From the NCBI GenBank assembly GCA_048013815.1, contig CM106586.1:14508001-14572000 (forward strand): a stretch of DNA of 64,000 bases, in the 5' to 3' direction. Below are positions 12,846 through 23,482 of the stretch, in pieces. This DNA comes from Setoptus koraiensis. Taxonomy: Eukaryota > Arthropoda. The position numbers were made by a program, and so were the translations under genes. Numbering within the stretch: the stretch's first letter is position 1; every line of letters begins with the position of its first letter. The notes under the pieces are model-generated. The model saw nothing but the letters and a program-made list of their open reading frames with translations. It made no database searches and had not been told where the DNA came from.

Positions 12846-12898
12846 TTAGGCCGTGAATTCAATTCACACTGGCATGTGAAATAATTTCACGGCCTAAA
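12846..12898. repeat. Imperfect palindrome, about 22-bp arms
   Basis: TTTAGGCCGTGAA at 12846 is matched by TTTCACGGCCTAAA ending at 12898; inside these, TTCAATTCAC pairs imperfectly with GTGAAATAA around a short loop. It may be a minimal inverted-repeat element. The surrounding 12.1-13.4 kb has no supported gene. Confidence 0.8.
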
Positions 12899-13456
12899 CA
12901 CGGTCATCCAAATCTTGCGATTGTTTGTTTGTATTTTAATTATCGCCCAACTGATAAAATTTGTGTGTCTCTTTTCACTGGCTAAGTTATTTATTTAGTT
13001 GTGGCGCTATGATTCGATGTGCAATCAAGCTTTCTTCAATTTTTCTCAGCATCACTAACCGTAATAATGAGCTGCCGAACACTGCAAACTCATGCCACTT
13101 GCCAAACAGAATTAATTTCAATAGATTAACAAGTAGCCCTACCCCTTTTGGAGGGCATATTTTCGAGCTTTACAAGATTCGGTTTGGTTCTCAGGAGATT
13201 GTTTCTCTATGCTACAATCATGCAACTATTTTCCGACATCCCCTACATCTGCAAACATTGTTCTGTCGCTCGACATTATCAGAAACTATCTCGATACGTC
13301 CACTGCCGTAGATAGTTTGATCTTACGACGAATTCAATTCGTCTTTCATGAAACATCGCCTCAATTATGAACAGAGATCTCGCAAAATTAAACTGTGCAA
13401 TCACCAAAAATTAACTAAAACAATATACAAAGATCCACACACCAAATCTGAACAAT

Positions 13457-13825
13457 ATGGATTTAAATAAGATCAGAACAATCTCGCTGTGCTTGGTGTT
13501 CGCCTTCGTTCTTGCAACAATAATTCTAACAATGACAGGGCCAGATCAGGTTCACTGCAAGTCATTGATTAAAAAAATGTTAACAAAGAAGAAAGAAATC
13601 AAGATCCTCCAACATTTGGCGGTGGTAGCCACTGTGTTGGGAAAAAGAAAGAAATTCATGATGCCATTGCCACTTGTGTTACCTGTGCCGTTTCCAATCA
13701 TCCATAATCATCAACCGATCATTTCACCAGAAGGAATAGATCTCGGACTTGCCTTTGAACAGATTGGATCTAAATTCGGAAAAGGTGGCTTCGGGGCCAT
13801 CGGTGGTGGACTTGTGAGAAAATGA
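13457..13825 (+). CDS. Small secreted basic/Gly-rich protein
   Basis: An intronless 122-residue frame. Residues 1-35 contain a basic start and a long hydrophobic core ending near VHCKS, consistent with a signal peptide or signal anchor. The middle is Lys-rich (KKMLTKKKEIK, GKRKKF), followed by a Pro/Leu/Val stretch (PLPLVLPVPFPII) and a Gly-rich tail (GKGGFGAIGGGL). This layout (basic helix, PLP-like hydrophobic repeat, Gly tail) is typical of lineage-specific arthropod secreted or cuticle-associated small proteins, but I do not recognise a named family. A possible poly(A) signal AATAAA lies about 100 bp downstream (13923). Confidence that it is a gene is fairly good; the function is unknown. 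Confidence 0.65.
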   Translation: MDLNKIRTISLCLVFAFVLATIILTMTGPDQVHCKSLIKKMLTKKKEIKILQHLAVVATVLGKRKKFMMPLPLVLPVPFPIIHNHQPIISPEGIDLGLAFEQIGSKFGKGGFGAIGGGLVRK

Positions 13826-14423
13826 TCCACATGCAGACATGCAAAAAGGAAAAAAAAACTATTAATTAACAAACTAACTAAGAAAATGCCTCAAACCTAG
13901 ACTAATCGCCAAAAACATCTGCAATAAAATTATCACTTTTCGATACACAAACAATGGTAATTTTCGTTTCGATGAATAGTTTCACTCAAGTTTAAAACTT
14001 AATTACTGCATAGTTTTAGAGGGCTATCCTCTAGGGTAAAAAAATTCGCAAGTCTATGAAAGTGAAACCATTTATCCATTGAGATTGGATTCGAATCACC
14101 ATTGATATCGATGAGTAATTGACAGTGCTGGTAATTTCATCGACGAATCTGGCGACTATCATAGCTAATCCTTCGAAAATTTTTATCCAGAGATCAAACT
14201 GCCATTTTGTGCATAGTAAAGAAACTCATGGCGAGAACAATTTCAATTATGCGCACGGGTTGGAGCCACCTGATCCGTTAAACCAGTGCTGTAGGTGAAA
14301 ACCAAACCAGGGGACTAATTCAAACGGTCTCTCACTGTCGGATTGAGTGGGAATTTTTGATCGAAATCATTCGGTTCAAATCATGATCGAAATCGTTTGA
14401 TTTAAATCAAAAATAAACCAAAA

Positions 14424-15030
14424 CCATAAGCATCTCTTAATAGTTTTAGAGTTTCTATGGCCGCGATACTTGTGCTCACAATTGAATGTCCTTGAATCAA
14501 AAACGTATGGGTCTTCATCATTGAATGACGCTAACATCTTGCTTCCAATTGAATTGTGAGCTACAGATGTAGCAATATTAGTATATGAGATCCCGGGGTC
14601 CCTGTAGTTAATGGATCAACTTCGTCCTGGGCATTCTTTTTAAGCATCCTACTATCATACAGATAGATGTAGGGTGAAGTTCCAGCAACTAACAACTTGG
14701 TAGTATCTATCGGATAAGAATTTATGGTATGCAAACTGCATAATCTATCACTATTTGAGGTCTTCACCACAAATAATTTGTTTACGTTTCGCGTTCTTGT
14801 ATCTATCTCATGAACGCTAGCATCTAGACTACAGGTGGCAACCGTTTTGGGTGATGTAAAAGCAAAGCAATAAATTTATTCCCTTTGTGCATGTAACAGA
14901 TCTGATTGTTCAGTTTTCAAATCTAGAAGACGAACAGTCCCATCTCTGGAGGCAGTAATGATGCTAGTATCATCATTGAGCCAGCAGCTTTGGAATATGC
15001 CCTCGTCACGTCCACTAATTAGCTTCTTTT
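14424..15030 (-). pseudogene. Decayed DCAF8-like WD40 copy
   Basis: Read on the minus strand, this stretch follows the middle of DCAF8 (a WD40 substrate receptor of CUL4-DDB1 ubiquitin ligases). It gives, in order, a blade with IFQSCWL...ASRDGTVRL, then CSLDASVHEIDTR, then VAGTSPYIYLYDSRML, then GSKMLASFNDEDPYVFD and KYRGHRNSKTIK; human DCAF8 has ARDGQVRV, TIDLR, VGGRDQFVRIYDQRK, ELLASYNDEDIYLF and YKGHRNNATVK in the same order. The frame is broken by an in-frame TAA at 14876-14878, and there is a frame change near 14595 between the third and fourth segments. The N-terminal blade and the C-terminal blades are absent and no introns interrupt it. It is best read as a partial, perhaps retroposed, pseudogene. 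An alternative is a diverged gene with unusual short introns, but no GT-AG pair bridges the stop convincingly. Confidence 0.7.
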
Positions 15031-15392
15031 TTAATCGGATTAATTAATTGGATAAAAATCTGGTTACATTTGAAAATGGGATTTAAATCACGGTTTTGAT
15101 GGTTTTTATTGATTTGACAGTGTCGGATGAAGCAATTAACTTATATTATTGTGCAACAGCATCTGTGGATGATTGCTTCGATGTGCAAATCGGATATTTG
15201 TCTGTGAGTGATACCGGAATTTGGTTGATTTAATAAAGAAATTAAATGAACAAATACTGTATACTTTAGATGTTAGGTGGAATCCACTTATTTGTTTGGG
15301 CGGACATTAGAGAGCTCTATGGAAACTCTAGTATAGAGCTGTCATGTCCTTTCGAACCCAGTTGTTCGATTTTTGTCTGACCTCCGTATGTA

Positions 15393-17279
15393 TCAGTTCG
15401 ATGTTATCAGGCGACATAAATTTCTCAGCTCGTAGTAAAACAATAGTTTTTCGTCTTTAGCAATTGCGTCTGTCATCGACGATTCTCTGGCCAGCCAAGA
15501 TTTGTACAAGTCTAACCTATTTATGGGCACCATGAAGCTGTTGATTTCTTCGCAATCTTCCGACAGAACACCAGCATCATTTGATCCATCTCCGACAAGT
15601 GCCGTCATCCTTTTCACGCCTAAACCGCTTTCACTAGATGTACTTACAATCATGTCGAAAAATTGCTTCAGCGTATGACCCGTCACCTGTAGTTCCTCAG
15701 GTTTGTCATTGCTTTCGTCGGAATTTCCATTGGTCCATTGTGCAACAATCCTGCAGATGTTATTCAGTATGCTCAGTTGACACATTGATTTGTATCTATT
15801 CTGGCTCTTGCGCACGATCCAATTGTCGTTTGTTGGTTCATTGAAATTTGCATCCATATACTGGTCAATATTTCTCAGATATGCCATTTCCATCGCGCTA
15901 ACAAGCGCTTCCCATTGAGGCTGGTAACTACTTTGAAGCTGCTCGTCATTTTCGAGCAGCAATTTCATCTGATAAAGTTTCAACAATGCACCCTTGGAAA
16001 GGTAATGCTTTTCTGGTTCAATAGTGGTCAGTTCGTGAAGTAGTTTGTCTTTCTCATCGTGATCCAATTCTGACAACGTGGCACCCATCACAGCAGGACT
16101 GTATCTGTTGGCCAAAACAACTTGTCGTTCTTTACTAACTCTGTGTTCGTCTGAAACAACACTTGGCCCCAACTCAGTGGTAAGCTCTGTCTTGGGACAT
16201 CGACTATTGTCGCGAACTTCCAACTCAATCTCTTGAGTCTGTCTACTGATTTGCTTGTTTGATTCAATTAATTCCTCGTAGTATTGCCGTATACCATTCA
16301 ATTTGTCACTCAATTCCTTATTCAAATACAATTGTTCGTCCTGTTTCCCATTGATCAGATTCAATTTTTGTTGCAGCTCCTCATTGAGCGACAATTGTTG
16401 TTTATACAAGGTCTCATAATTTTCCAATATTTTGTTTTTGTCCAGTTCAGCTTGATACGTCACTTGTAGTTGCCCATAACTGCGCTTTATTTCCTCTGTC
16501 AATCTATCCCGATCTGCATCTCTCATTCGCAGCGTCTCCAATTCGGATCGCAACTCTGCCATAACTGTCAACTGGTCTTGGTATTTTTGTTCCAGTTCTT
16601 TTAGCATGACCTCGTTAGATTCCCGGGTCGCTTCATTTGGATTTTGATCTAACATTTGAGCATCTTGAATATATTCAGATGGCGCTTCTCGTGCAACCAC
16701 TGGAACAGCGACAACTTCTGGATTTGAAAGGGTTTCTTGATTGGGATCAATTTCCTGATTGAGTGGCATCTCTTGATTGCCGATTGCCTCTTCGGGAGCG
16801 ATCTGAGCAATATCGCGACAATAGTCCATGATTCTTTGCTGGTTGTCTCTTGGGTACAACCAATAATCCACGCAATTTTCCAAGTCGCGTTTCACCATTG
16901 GGTCTAATTTCTGATTTGGAGTCGCTAAGATTTCATTGAATACTTCACCCCAATTGTCTGGCAGATCCGTGTTGGCCCGTTGCCTGAATCTGGCTATCGA
17001 AGGGGCATTCTTCTGCGAGTTTTCGAAGAATTTTTTCCAGTAGGATCTGCACCTCTCATTCAACTTAAGATTTTTGAATAGGAAGCGCCACTCCGTCAGC
17101 AACTGTGGTGTCCACATCGGACCCTCCGTTTGCTCTGCATCCTCGACTGCATAAGACTGAGGGTTGACATTCTCTATGTTGCTCCAATCTTCGTTCATAG
17201 CGCCATAAGCACTAGAAATTCCAATAAACAAACTGGTGACAATCACCAATGACCTGAGAGTTGCCGGCCACTTTTTCAT
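15393..17279 (-). CDS. Secreted coiled-coil protein, unknown family
   Basis: A 628-residue intronless protein starting at ATG 17277-17279; this start is chosen because it gives MKKW followed by a hydrophobic core (SLVIVTSLFIGISSAYG), a clear signal peptide, whereas the upstream ATG would bury it. Residues about 30-180 hold several cysteines and aromatic pairs (CRSYWKKF, CVDYWLYP, DYC). Residues about 175-215 contain Asn-Gln-Glu repeats (NQEMPLNQEIDPNQET). Residues about 225-360 are a heptad-rich coiled coil. The C-terminal 200 residues are mixed helical with further cysteines. I do not recognise the family. The composition suggests a secreted structural or salivary-type protein, but this is inference. 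Confidence 0.75.
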   Translation of the reverse strand: MKKWPATLRSLVIVTSLFIGISSAYGAMNEDWSNIENVNPQSYAVEDAEQTEGPMWTPQLLTEWRFLFKNLKLNERCRSYWKKFFENSQKNAPSIARFRQRANTDLPDNWGEVFNEILATPNQKLDPMVKRDLENCVDYWLYPRDNQQRIMDYCRDIAQIAPEEAIGNQEMPLNQEIDPNQETLSNPEVVAVPVVAREAPSEYIQDAQMLDQNPNEATRESNEVMLKELEQKYQDQLTVMAELRSELETLRMRDADRDRLTEEIKRSYGQLQVTYQAELDKNKILENYETLYKQQLSLNEELQQKLNLINGKQDEQLYLNKELSDKLNGIRQYYEELIESNKQISRQTQEIELEVRDNSRCPKTELTTELGPSVVSDEHRVSKERQVVLANRYSPAVMGATLSELDHDEKDKLLHELTTIEPEKHYLSKGALLKLYQMKLLLENDEQLQSSYQPQWEALVSAMEMAYLRNIDQYMDANFNEPTNDNWIVRKSQNRYKSMCQLSILNNICRIVAQWTNGNSDESNDKPEELQVTGHTLKQFFDMIVSTSSESGLGVKRMTALVGDGSNDAGVLSEDCEEINSFMVPINRLDLYKSWLARESSMTDAIAKDEKLLFYYELRNLCRLITSN

Positions 17280-18761
17280 ATCGGAAAGCGCTTCGACGTG
17301 GTATCTTTGATCGGAGATGCAAAAAAAAAACAAATTAGTCTGACAAATTATCTACTGTATATTTCTGTTTCGATTTTTAAAGTTACTACACCTCTGCAGC
17401 TCGCCATCCAACTTGAATATCGTTTGTACCTGTCAGCGTAAGGCGCACGCATGTCAAGCCAGAAAAATTAAAAATATACTCTTGTATATTAGATATCATC
17501 AACATGCGGACTGTCGATGTCAGGTATGGATATATTTAGACAATTTGTAACAATGAGCACAGTAAAGTAAGACCTAAAGTGTTTCGTTCAATGATAGCTA
17601 GGTTGCTTTACAAACTTTTCATAAAAAAGTCCTGTCTCAATAAGCCTGGATCCAATCATTTGGGATACAGCATTACCAGGTAGTTTGGATTTTTTTTTGC
17701 TGAAAATGAGCCTCTTGTGCTCTCGGTTTATACATCATCAGATCCAGCATCTAATTTCATCTCAAGGGTAACTGTGCCTCTTGTGAGTACATAGATGTGG
17801 GGAAACTCTCACACAGATTTCCATTTAGATCATTTTGCACGGGCATTGCTGTCGAGTGAACTTGATTTAAATATCGTTGCATCGTTTCACAAACGCCTAG
17901 TTATCATCAGATCTAAATCAGAGTAACACAATGACTTTGTATACCAGCTGGCCCAAACTTGGGTTTGGATTCTCTTTACATCATCATATCGATCATTCCA
18001 GGGAACCCATCTCCTGAGCATCAAATAGAAAAAATTTCAAACAAATACTGAAAGTCATTGCCTTTCTGATATGAGTTCTATCATAAAACATAATAGTCAG
18101 AAACAGTTTAGTTTGTTTCTGCATCGGCAGAGTGTTTACACGACAATCACAAAGGGCTATTGTTGTTACATTTAATTTATCATTTTTATTGAGGTTAATA
18201 TATAATTGATTTGAAAGAGATGCTTTTGATCAGTTATTCAATCACGAAACAAAGGGCAATAGCTGATTTGCTGCTTGTTGAGATAATATTGTTACCACTA
18301 TCTGTTTATTGTCGGTGTTGTTTACATTGATGACAATCAAGTCAATTACCTATCATTGGCAAAGCTCATATATCTATTACAAATTTTCGTTACATAACAA
18401 TTTATTTCACTTTATCTATTTATGATAGTTTTAATTTGACAATTGACTGAATACATACGCGTTTATCTATGCGCCATCGTGTTTGTTGTGTTCGGTATCT
18501 AAGCGACAATCTTGTCCTAGATGCCTAACTTCCATTTACTTAATAGATTAATAAGTTGATCCGACGAATCGGTAGTTAATGAAAAGAAGTCTCAAATGAA
18601 GCTAATTCGATGCTCAAGTACGAGGTTTATCGGCGTATGCAAGTAGCTAATTGTATTAATTAGTGAGAAGGTTTGGACCAAGATTAGCTATAGATTGATT
18701 GCTTTTGTACAGTACCAATCGTACTTGCGCAATCGATTTTCCCGGTGAATCAAATAATATA
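17280..18761. other. Intergenic, divergent promoter region
   Basis: Separates the minus-strand coiled-coil gene from the plus-strand membrane gene. AT-rich; no gene, repeat or TATA box that I can assign. Confidence 0.5.
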
Positions 18762-19748
18762 ATGGTCAGGTCAGCGATAGAACCTCAACACGATGGGGAA
18801 GACGAAGAAAGTCTAAGTTGGATTGCGTCACAATCTACCATCAAAGAAGATCGTTCAAAGACTAAAAAACGGGTCATCATCTGCATTCTGATCATGGTTG
18901 TGATTGCAGCAGCTCTTGGTAAGTGTTTCCTGATGAATCTTGCCCTATAAATCATTTCCTTTCACAATGTTTCCTTCCCTTACTAATTCGAAATCGTTTT
19001 TTGCTTAAATTCATTTGTGACAATCTTTAAACAACGCCAAGTGTATTGCGTCATAGCTCTCCTCAATGACAAACTGTTCGCTTACCTGGAGGAAGAAGAA
19101 AACCAAACATTGAAAGTTGATTCAATGTTATGCAGTATGATAGATGATACTAAAATATTGCCGGCGGCTCAAAGTCTCGTGAATAGTGTAACAACGAAAA
19201 CAAGCAGAGATAATCGAGTCAGAGTTCTAATTGAGGCTTATTTTCACATCAGGGATCTGAGCACAGGAAAATCGATGGGAAGTTTGCCGCTAATAAGCGA
19301 TCTCAAGAAAACTAAACTCAATGAGACAAAACTCAATTATTACTATGGAGCGCACGCGATTCAATTTATTGACACAGGCCACATAGATAATGCTATTTGT
19401 AAATTGATAATTCTTTCTCAATGCATCCAATTGCAACTATTGCTCTCGTATGACATCGATGACGCTTTGATTGTTACGCAAATCGGAGCTGATATGAATT
19501 ATCTCACTTATAAAAGTGAGTGGAAACTAGCGATCGATTTGAGTGACCAGCAGCAACAGTTCAACTTTAAGTTTGGTCGCACCAACGACAGCTATCAATT
19601 TTTATGCGCCAATCCAATGTGGCTTGACGGATTCACCAGGCCCCAAAATGAGTTCAACATCAGTCTCGAGGTGCGACAGCTTCAGCTAGAGTTGCAAACA
19701 GATAAAAACTATATATTGGCAGATAGGCCTAAGTGTCAGATGATTTAG
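18762..19748 (+). CDS. Single-pass (type II-like) membrane protein, unknown family
   Basis: Two exons: 18762-18918 and 19042-19748, with donor G|GTAAGT and acceptor CCAAG|TG, giving 287 residues. Exon 1 encodes an acidic N-terminus, a basic KTKKR stop and a hydrophobic helix (VIICILIMVVIAAALVYCVIALL) that runs across the splice junction. The rest is a predicted extracellular or lumenal domain with about five cysteines and several N-glycosylation sequons (NQT, NET, NDS, NIS). An upstream in-frame ATG at 18699 is possible; 18762 is preferred because the residues it adds look unstructured. I do not recognise the family. The acceptor has only a weak pyrimidine tract, so the exact exon 2 start is moderately certain. 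Confidence 0.6.
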
Positions 19749-20038
19749 TCATTTCATCTAAGAAAAACAATTGCATTATCGTTATTTATTAATATCAAGC
19801 GTCGGTCAATTTAAACCAACATTTGCAGAGCTTCCTCGGGTAACAATAAAAACAAATTTGCCATCCCATCGAATCCGAACAATGTTGTTCCCAAAGAAAG
19901 CTTTCCCCGAATATATTTAACGTTCGCGCTACACAAATGCAATCGATGCAATTTATCAGATTTATATCCTTGCGAAAGATGTGGCTGTAGAAATTTTTCC
20001 GAACAACCAACCAACCCACTATCACTATGATAGTGACA

Positions 20039-20434
20039 CTATCCCTCAAAGATGCTGGGCGGTTTTTGTCCTGTAAGTCTGTTGATACCCTGTTGAATTT
20101 CATATCTTGTAGTGGGACCTTGCAATTGCAATTCACGCAAAGCCTTGCACTGAATCTTCACAAGCGGATTTGACTGGCCTGGGGGTTCTGAGGGTCGGTA
20201 GCAATAGCGCTGATGAAGTGAAGGACCCTGGCGTCTTATCGGACTTGGTCTTCCCATGGATAAAATGTTTTCATTGAAATCGTGCAGTCTTCTCTCTAAG
20301 TTTACTATGCCCTGTGTGAATGGACTTAATATCGGTTCGGGTTTAAGAATTGATTGATCTTCGAAAACCAGAGCGTGTGTGAGTGACAGATAAGCAGTGA
20401 GGCACAGAACAGCAACAATGATTAATTTGTTCAT
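20039..20434 (-). CDS. Small secreted peptide, unknown family
   Basis: A 131-residue intronless protein. The start at 20432-20434 is chosen because MNKLIIVAVLCLTAYLSLTHA is a textbook signal peptide; an ATG seven codons upstream would add an atypical head. The mature part has a dibasic ERRL and PIRRQGPS (possible prohormone-convertase cleavage sites), two cysteines (CYRPSEPPGQ and KIQCKAL) and a Pro/Gly-rich tail. It could be a secreted peptide precursor. A TATA box (TATAAAAG) lies about 130 bp upstream at 20561-20568 on the same strand. Confidence 0.65.
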   Translation of the reverse strand: MNKLIIVAVLCLTAYLSLTHALVFEDQSILKPEPILSPFTQGIVNLERRLHDFNENILSMGRPSPIRRQGPSLHQRYCYRPSEPPGQSNPLVKIQCKALRELQLQGPTTRYEIQQGINRLTGQKPPSIFEG

Positions 20435-20560
20435 GTTGATAATATATTGGCACAAAAAGTGAATTCGATGATGAGATATCTAGGGTCACTTGGTAAATTT
20501 TGGTACGTTGGTCTCGATTGGAGTGTTTTCACAAATAATCACATCACATTTGGATTGGGC

Positions 20561-20568
20561 CTTTTATA
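20561..20568 (-). promoter_or_regulatory. TATA box of the small secreted peptide gene
   Basis: TATAAAAG on the minus strand, about 127 bp 5' of the predicted start codon, allowing for a 5' UTR of about 100 nt. Confidence 0.5.
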
Positions 20569-21294
20569 AGTTACGCATGTTTACGTGTTCCAATCAACGG
20601 CATGATTGTATACTGTATTTATCACCACAAATCTCCGAGTACCACGAAGAGATGCACGTCTATACATTTTTGGGACGCGCTTATCGAGCTACCCTACTAG
20701 CCTACCCTCATAGAAGCAAAACCTGTTTCAGAAGATTGTTCTCCCAATCTGAGACGATAATTAGTAATAATTAGTGTGTGCTGCTTTTCCTCGGCCTTTC
20801 CTCCAATGGAAATACAAAAAATGAATTCACCTGGGATTACTTGGTTGATCAATTGTAGGAAACATCACCAAGGCTCGGCAGTTTTCATTTACTAATTGGC
20901 AGACTTCACTAATGGAGGAGTGATAAGAAGATGACACCATAGAAAATTTGATCCTGCAGAAGGTTTTTACCACCGTACACGGTTAAATTTTATTACATAA
21001 GCACGCAGCAGTTGCTGATTGTGTATTAGTTGCGTAATTAAATGACATTTACGCCATCAGTAATTGAATTTGTTGCATGACTTCGATGAAGTACAAGCTA
21101 ACTTCAATCGCCTGATAGCAAATGAAAATATCTATTTGCAAACAACAAATATCGTCAGTACTATGTAGAAATCGTACAAGTTTTGTATCAATCTCTAATC
21201 AAATCACTGACACATGAAGTGACTGATTAAAGCAAGGATTCAACATGTAAAAATATTCACACATCTTATTCAGTGATGATGAACCATGAAGCAT

Positions 21295-21794
21295 NNNNNN
21301 NNNNNNNNNNNNNNNNNNNNNNNNNNNNNNNNNNNNNNNNNNNNNNNNNNNNNNNNNNNNNNNNNNNNNNNNNNNNNNNNNNNNNNNNNNNNNNNNNNNN
21401 NNNNNNNNNNNNNNNNNNNNNNNNNNNNNNNNNNNNNNNNNNNNNNNNNNNNNNNNNNNNNNNNNNNNNNNNNNNNNNNNNNNNNNNNNNNNNNNNNNNN
21501 NNNNNNNNNNNNNNNNNNNNNNNNNNNNNNNNNNNNNNNNNNNNNNNNNNNNNNNNNNNNNNNNNNNNNNNNNNNNNNNNNNNNNNNNNNNNNNNNNNNN
21601 NNNNNNNNNNNNNNNNNNNNNNNNNNNNNNNNNNNNNNNNNNNNNNNNNNNNNNNNNNNNNNNNNNNNNNNNNNNNNNNNNNNNNNNNNNNNNNNNNNNN
21701 NNNNNNNNNNNNNNNNNNNNNNNNNNNNNNNNNNNNNNNNNNNNNNNNNNNNNNNNNNNNNNNNNNNNNNNNNNNNNNNNNNNNNNNNNNNNNN
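21295..21794. other. Assembly gap (500 N)
   Basis: Exactly 500 N characters, a conventional scaffolding placeholder. True distance is unknown, and reading frames through it are meaningless. Confidence 0.99.
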
Positions 21795-22345
21795 CTACTC
21801 GATATATACCTCTTGTGCTCGGAGAAATTCGACAGGTTCTATAAAGGAAATTCCTCGTCAGAAGGTCAGGCCATATCGGACTCCCGCTTGACTCTCCCGC
21901 CCAGGAGGGGTCTCAATCGAGACTTCAAACGCATCGTAAAACATATACATTATGCTTCTACCTTGGTATTGGCCCTAGATATAAACGTAACTTTATTGAG
22001 GCCGCCATAGTTTTTCGTTTGTTTGATTCTAGAGTACGGGGCAGGTGAAAGGCAAGAGGTCTGACCTATATATGACGGGAGGAATGAGGGGGAGAAATCT
22101 CTCCCCTAATCTCTAAGAGAATCTAGTGATCGGCACTTTCGAATCTGGCGCTAGAAACTACAACCAATGCGATCTTTTTGTGCTTTTGTACCGTAGAATA
22201 GATACAATATTATCTTGTTTCCATCGACATTATATATTGAATATCTCGAAGAATATTTACATACCATATTTATATTTTCAATTGATTTAATTCAGGTAGA
22301 ACCAGTGACACTCTCACACACCCTCATTAGTAATTAATATTAATT
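21795..22345. other. Non-coding stretch after the gap, upstream of DDI1
   Basis: About 350 bp (to 22150) is GC-richer than its surroundings and has no recognisable protein in any frame; its flanking gap hints at a repeat that the assembler could not resolve. The last 200 bp are the AT-rich 5' flank of DDI1, with a possible splice acceptor (TTCAG|GTAG) near 22295. Confidence 0.4.
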
Positions 22346-23482
22346 ATGAAGCTCACAATAACATCAGAAGACAATGTCTTCGAGACAAATATCGGTGGAG
22401 ATATGGAATTAGAAAATTTCATCGCCTACTGTCAAGCAGAGACAGATCTACCAGTGGACAGTTTTCATTTAGTACACAATGGAAGAATATTGAATTCAAT
22501 GAAAAGTACTGTCAGCCAATTGGGTATTGTTGATGGCGACATGATACTTATTGCACCTAAACAAAGCGGCATATCTCATCAAACCGCTAACTCCCCCTTT
22601 GGTGTCAATGCCAATGCCTCAGCGTCAGCTAACAGGACACTTCCATTCAATTTTGGCACCAGCGCAATGACTTCAAGTCATAGGACAAATCCTTCCATCA
22701 CGAGCGATTCGTCTCGTCACGGACGTCAGTTTGATCAATCTAATATCATCGACGATGAAATTACATTGGAACAAGCATCGAAAGTGAGAGACTCTTTTCT
22801 AGCCAATAATGAAGAAATGACTAGTTTGAAACTAAGCAATCCACCTCTAGCTGACGCCTTATGTAGTGGTAGTCTAGAGGAGTTTCATAAAGTAATGAAC
22901 GCTCAACATAAAAGGCGCCGCGAAGATCAGGCCCGCCAGAGAAGAATGCTCACCGCTGACCCATTTGATATTGAAGCCCAAAGGATGATCGCCGAGGAGA
23001 TACAAAGGCAACAAATTGATTCGAATATGCACGACGCCATTGAATTTATGCCAGAGGCTTTCGGTCAAGTGCACATGTTATATATCAAATGTAAAGTTAA
23101 TGGTACTCCGATAGATGCATTTGTCGATTCTGGTGCTCAGTCTACAATTATGTCGAAAGCGTGCGCCGAAAGATGCAACATAACTAGACTTATAGACAAA
23201 CGATGGTCTGGTGTAGCCCAGGGTGTTGGCACTCAGAAGATATTGGGTCGTATTCATATGTGTCAGATTCAAATAGAAAGTGATTTTCTACCTTCTTCAT
23301 TCAGTGTTCTTGAAGAGCAACCGATGGATATGCTTTTAGGGTTAGATATGCTAAAGAGACATCAATGTGTAATCGATCTCAAAGAGAACATTCTGAAAAT
23401 TGGAACAACAGGTTCTGTTACCAGATTTTTAAATGAGTCCGAGCTGCCCGCTCATGCGAGGTCTCATCATCACGATTCTTGA
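22346..23482 (+). CDS. DDI1: DDI1/DDI2-type ubiquitin-directed aspartic protease
   Basis: A 378-residue intronless protein. Residues 1-74 form a ubiquitin-like domain (MKLTITSEDN..., ending DGDMILIAPKQ). After a Ser/Asn-rich linker comes a helical region (residues about 135-225, with EEFHKVMNAQHKRRREDQARQ and PFDIEAQRMIAEEI) matching the DDI HDD region. Residues about 235-350 form the host retropepsin-like protease: catalytic FVDSGAQ with D261 and ILGRIHMCQIQIE...MLLGLDMLKRHQCVIDL. DDI proteins shuttle ubiquitylated clients to the proteasome, and metazoan DDI2 cleaves ubiquitylated NRF1/SKN-1A. There is no C-terminal UBA, as in vertebrate DDI2. A poly(A) signal AATAAA lies near 23676. Family, order and length all fit. 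Confidence 0.95.
   Translation: MKLTITSEDNVFETNIGGDMELENFIAYCQAETDLPVDSFHLVHNGRILNSMKSTVSQLGIVDGDMILIAPKQSGISHQTANSPFGVNANASASANRTLPFNFGTSAMTSSHRTNPSITSDSSRHGRQFDQSNIIDDEITLEQASKVRDSFLANNEEMTSLKLSNPPLADALCSGSLEEFHKVMNAQHKRRREDQARQRRMLTADPFDIEAQRMIAEEIQRQQIDSNMHDAIEFMPEAFGQVHMLYIKCKVNGTPIDAFVDSGAQSTIMSKACAERCNITRLIDKRWSGVAQGVGTQKILGRIHMCQIQIESDFLPSSFSVLEEQPMDMLLGLDMLKRHQCVIDLKENILKIGTTGSVTRFLNESELPAHARSHHHDS

Noticed and set aside
21273-22010. Long plus-strand frames over the gap
   Set aside because: They read through N characters; the known part has no recognised domain.
22346-23482. Retropepsin-like motif as a sign of a retroelement
   Set aside because: The ubiquitin-like head and whole layout identify the host gene DDI1.
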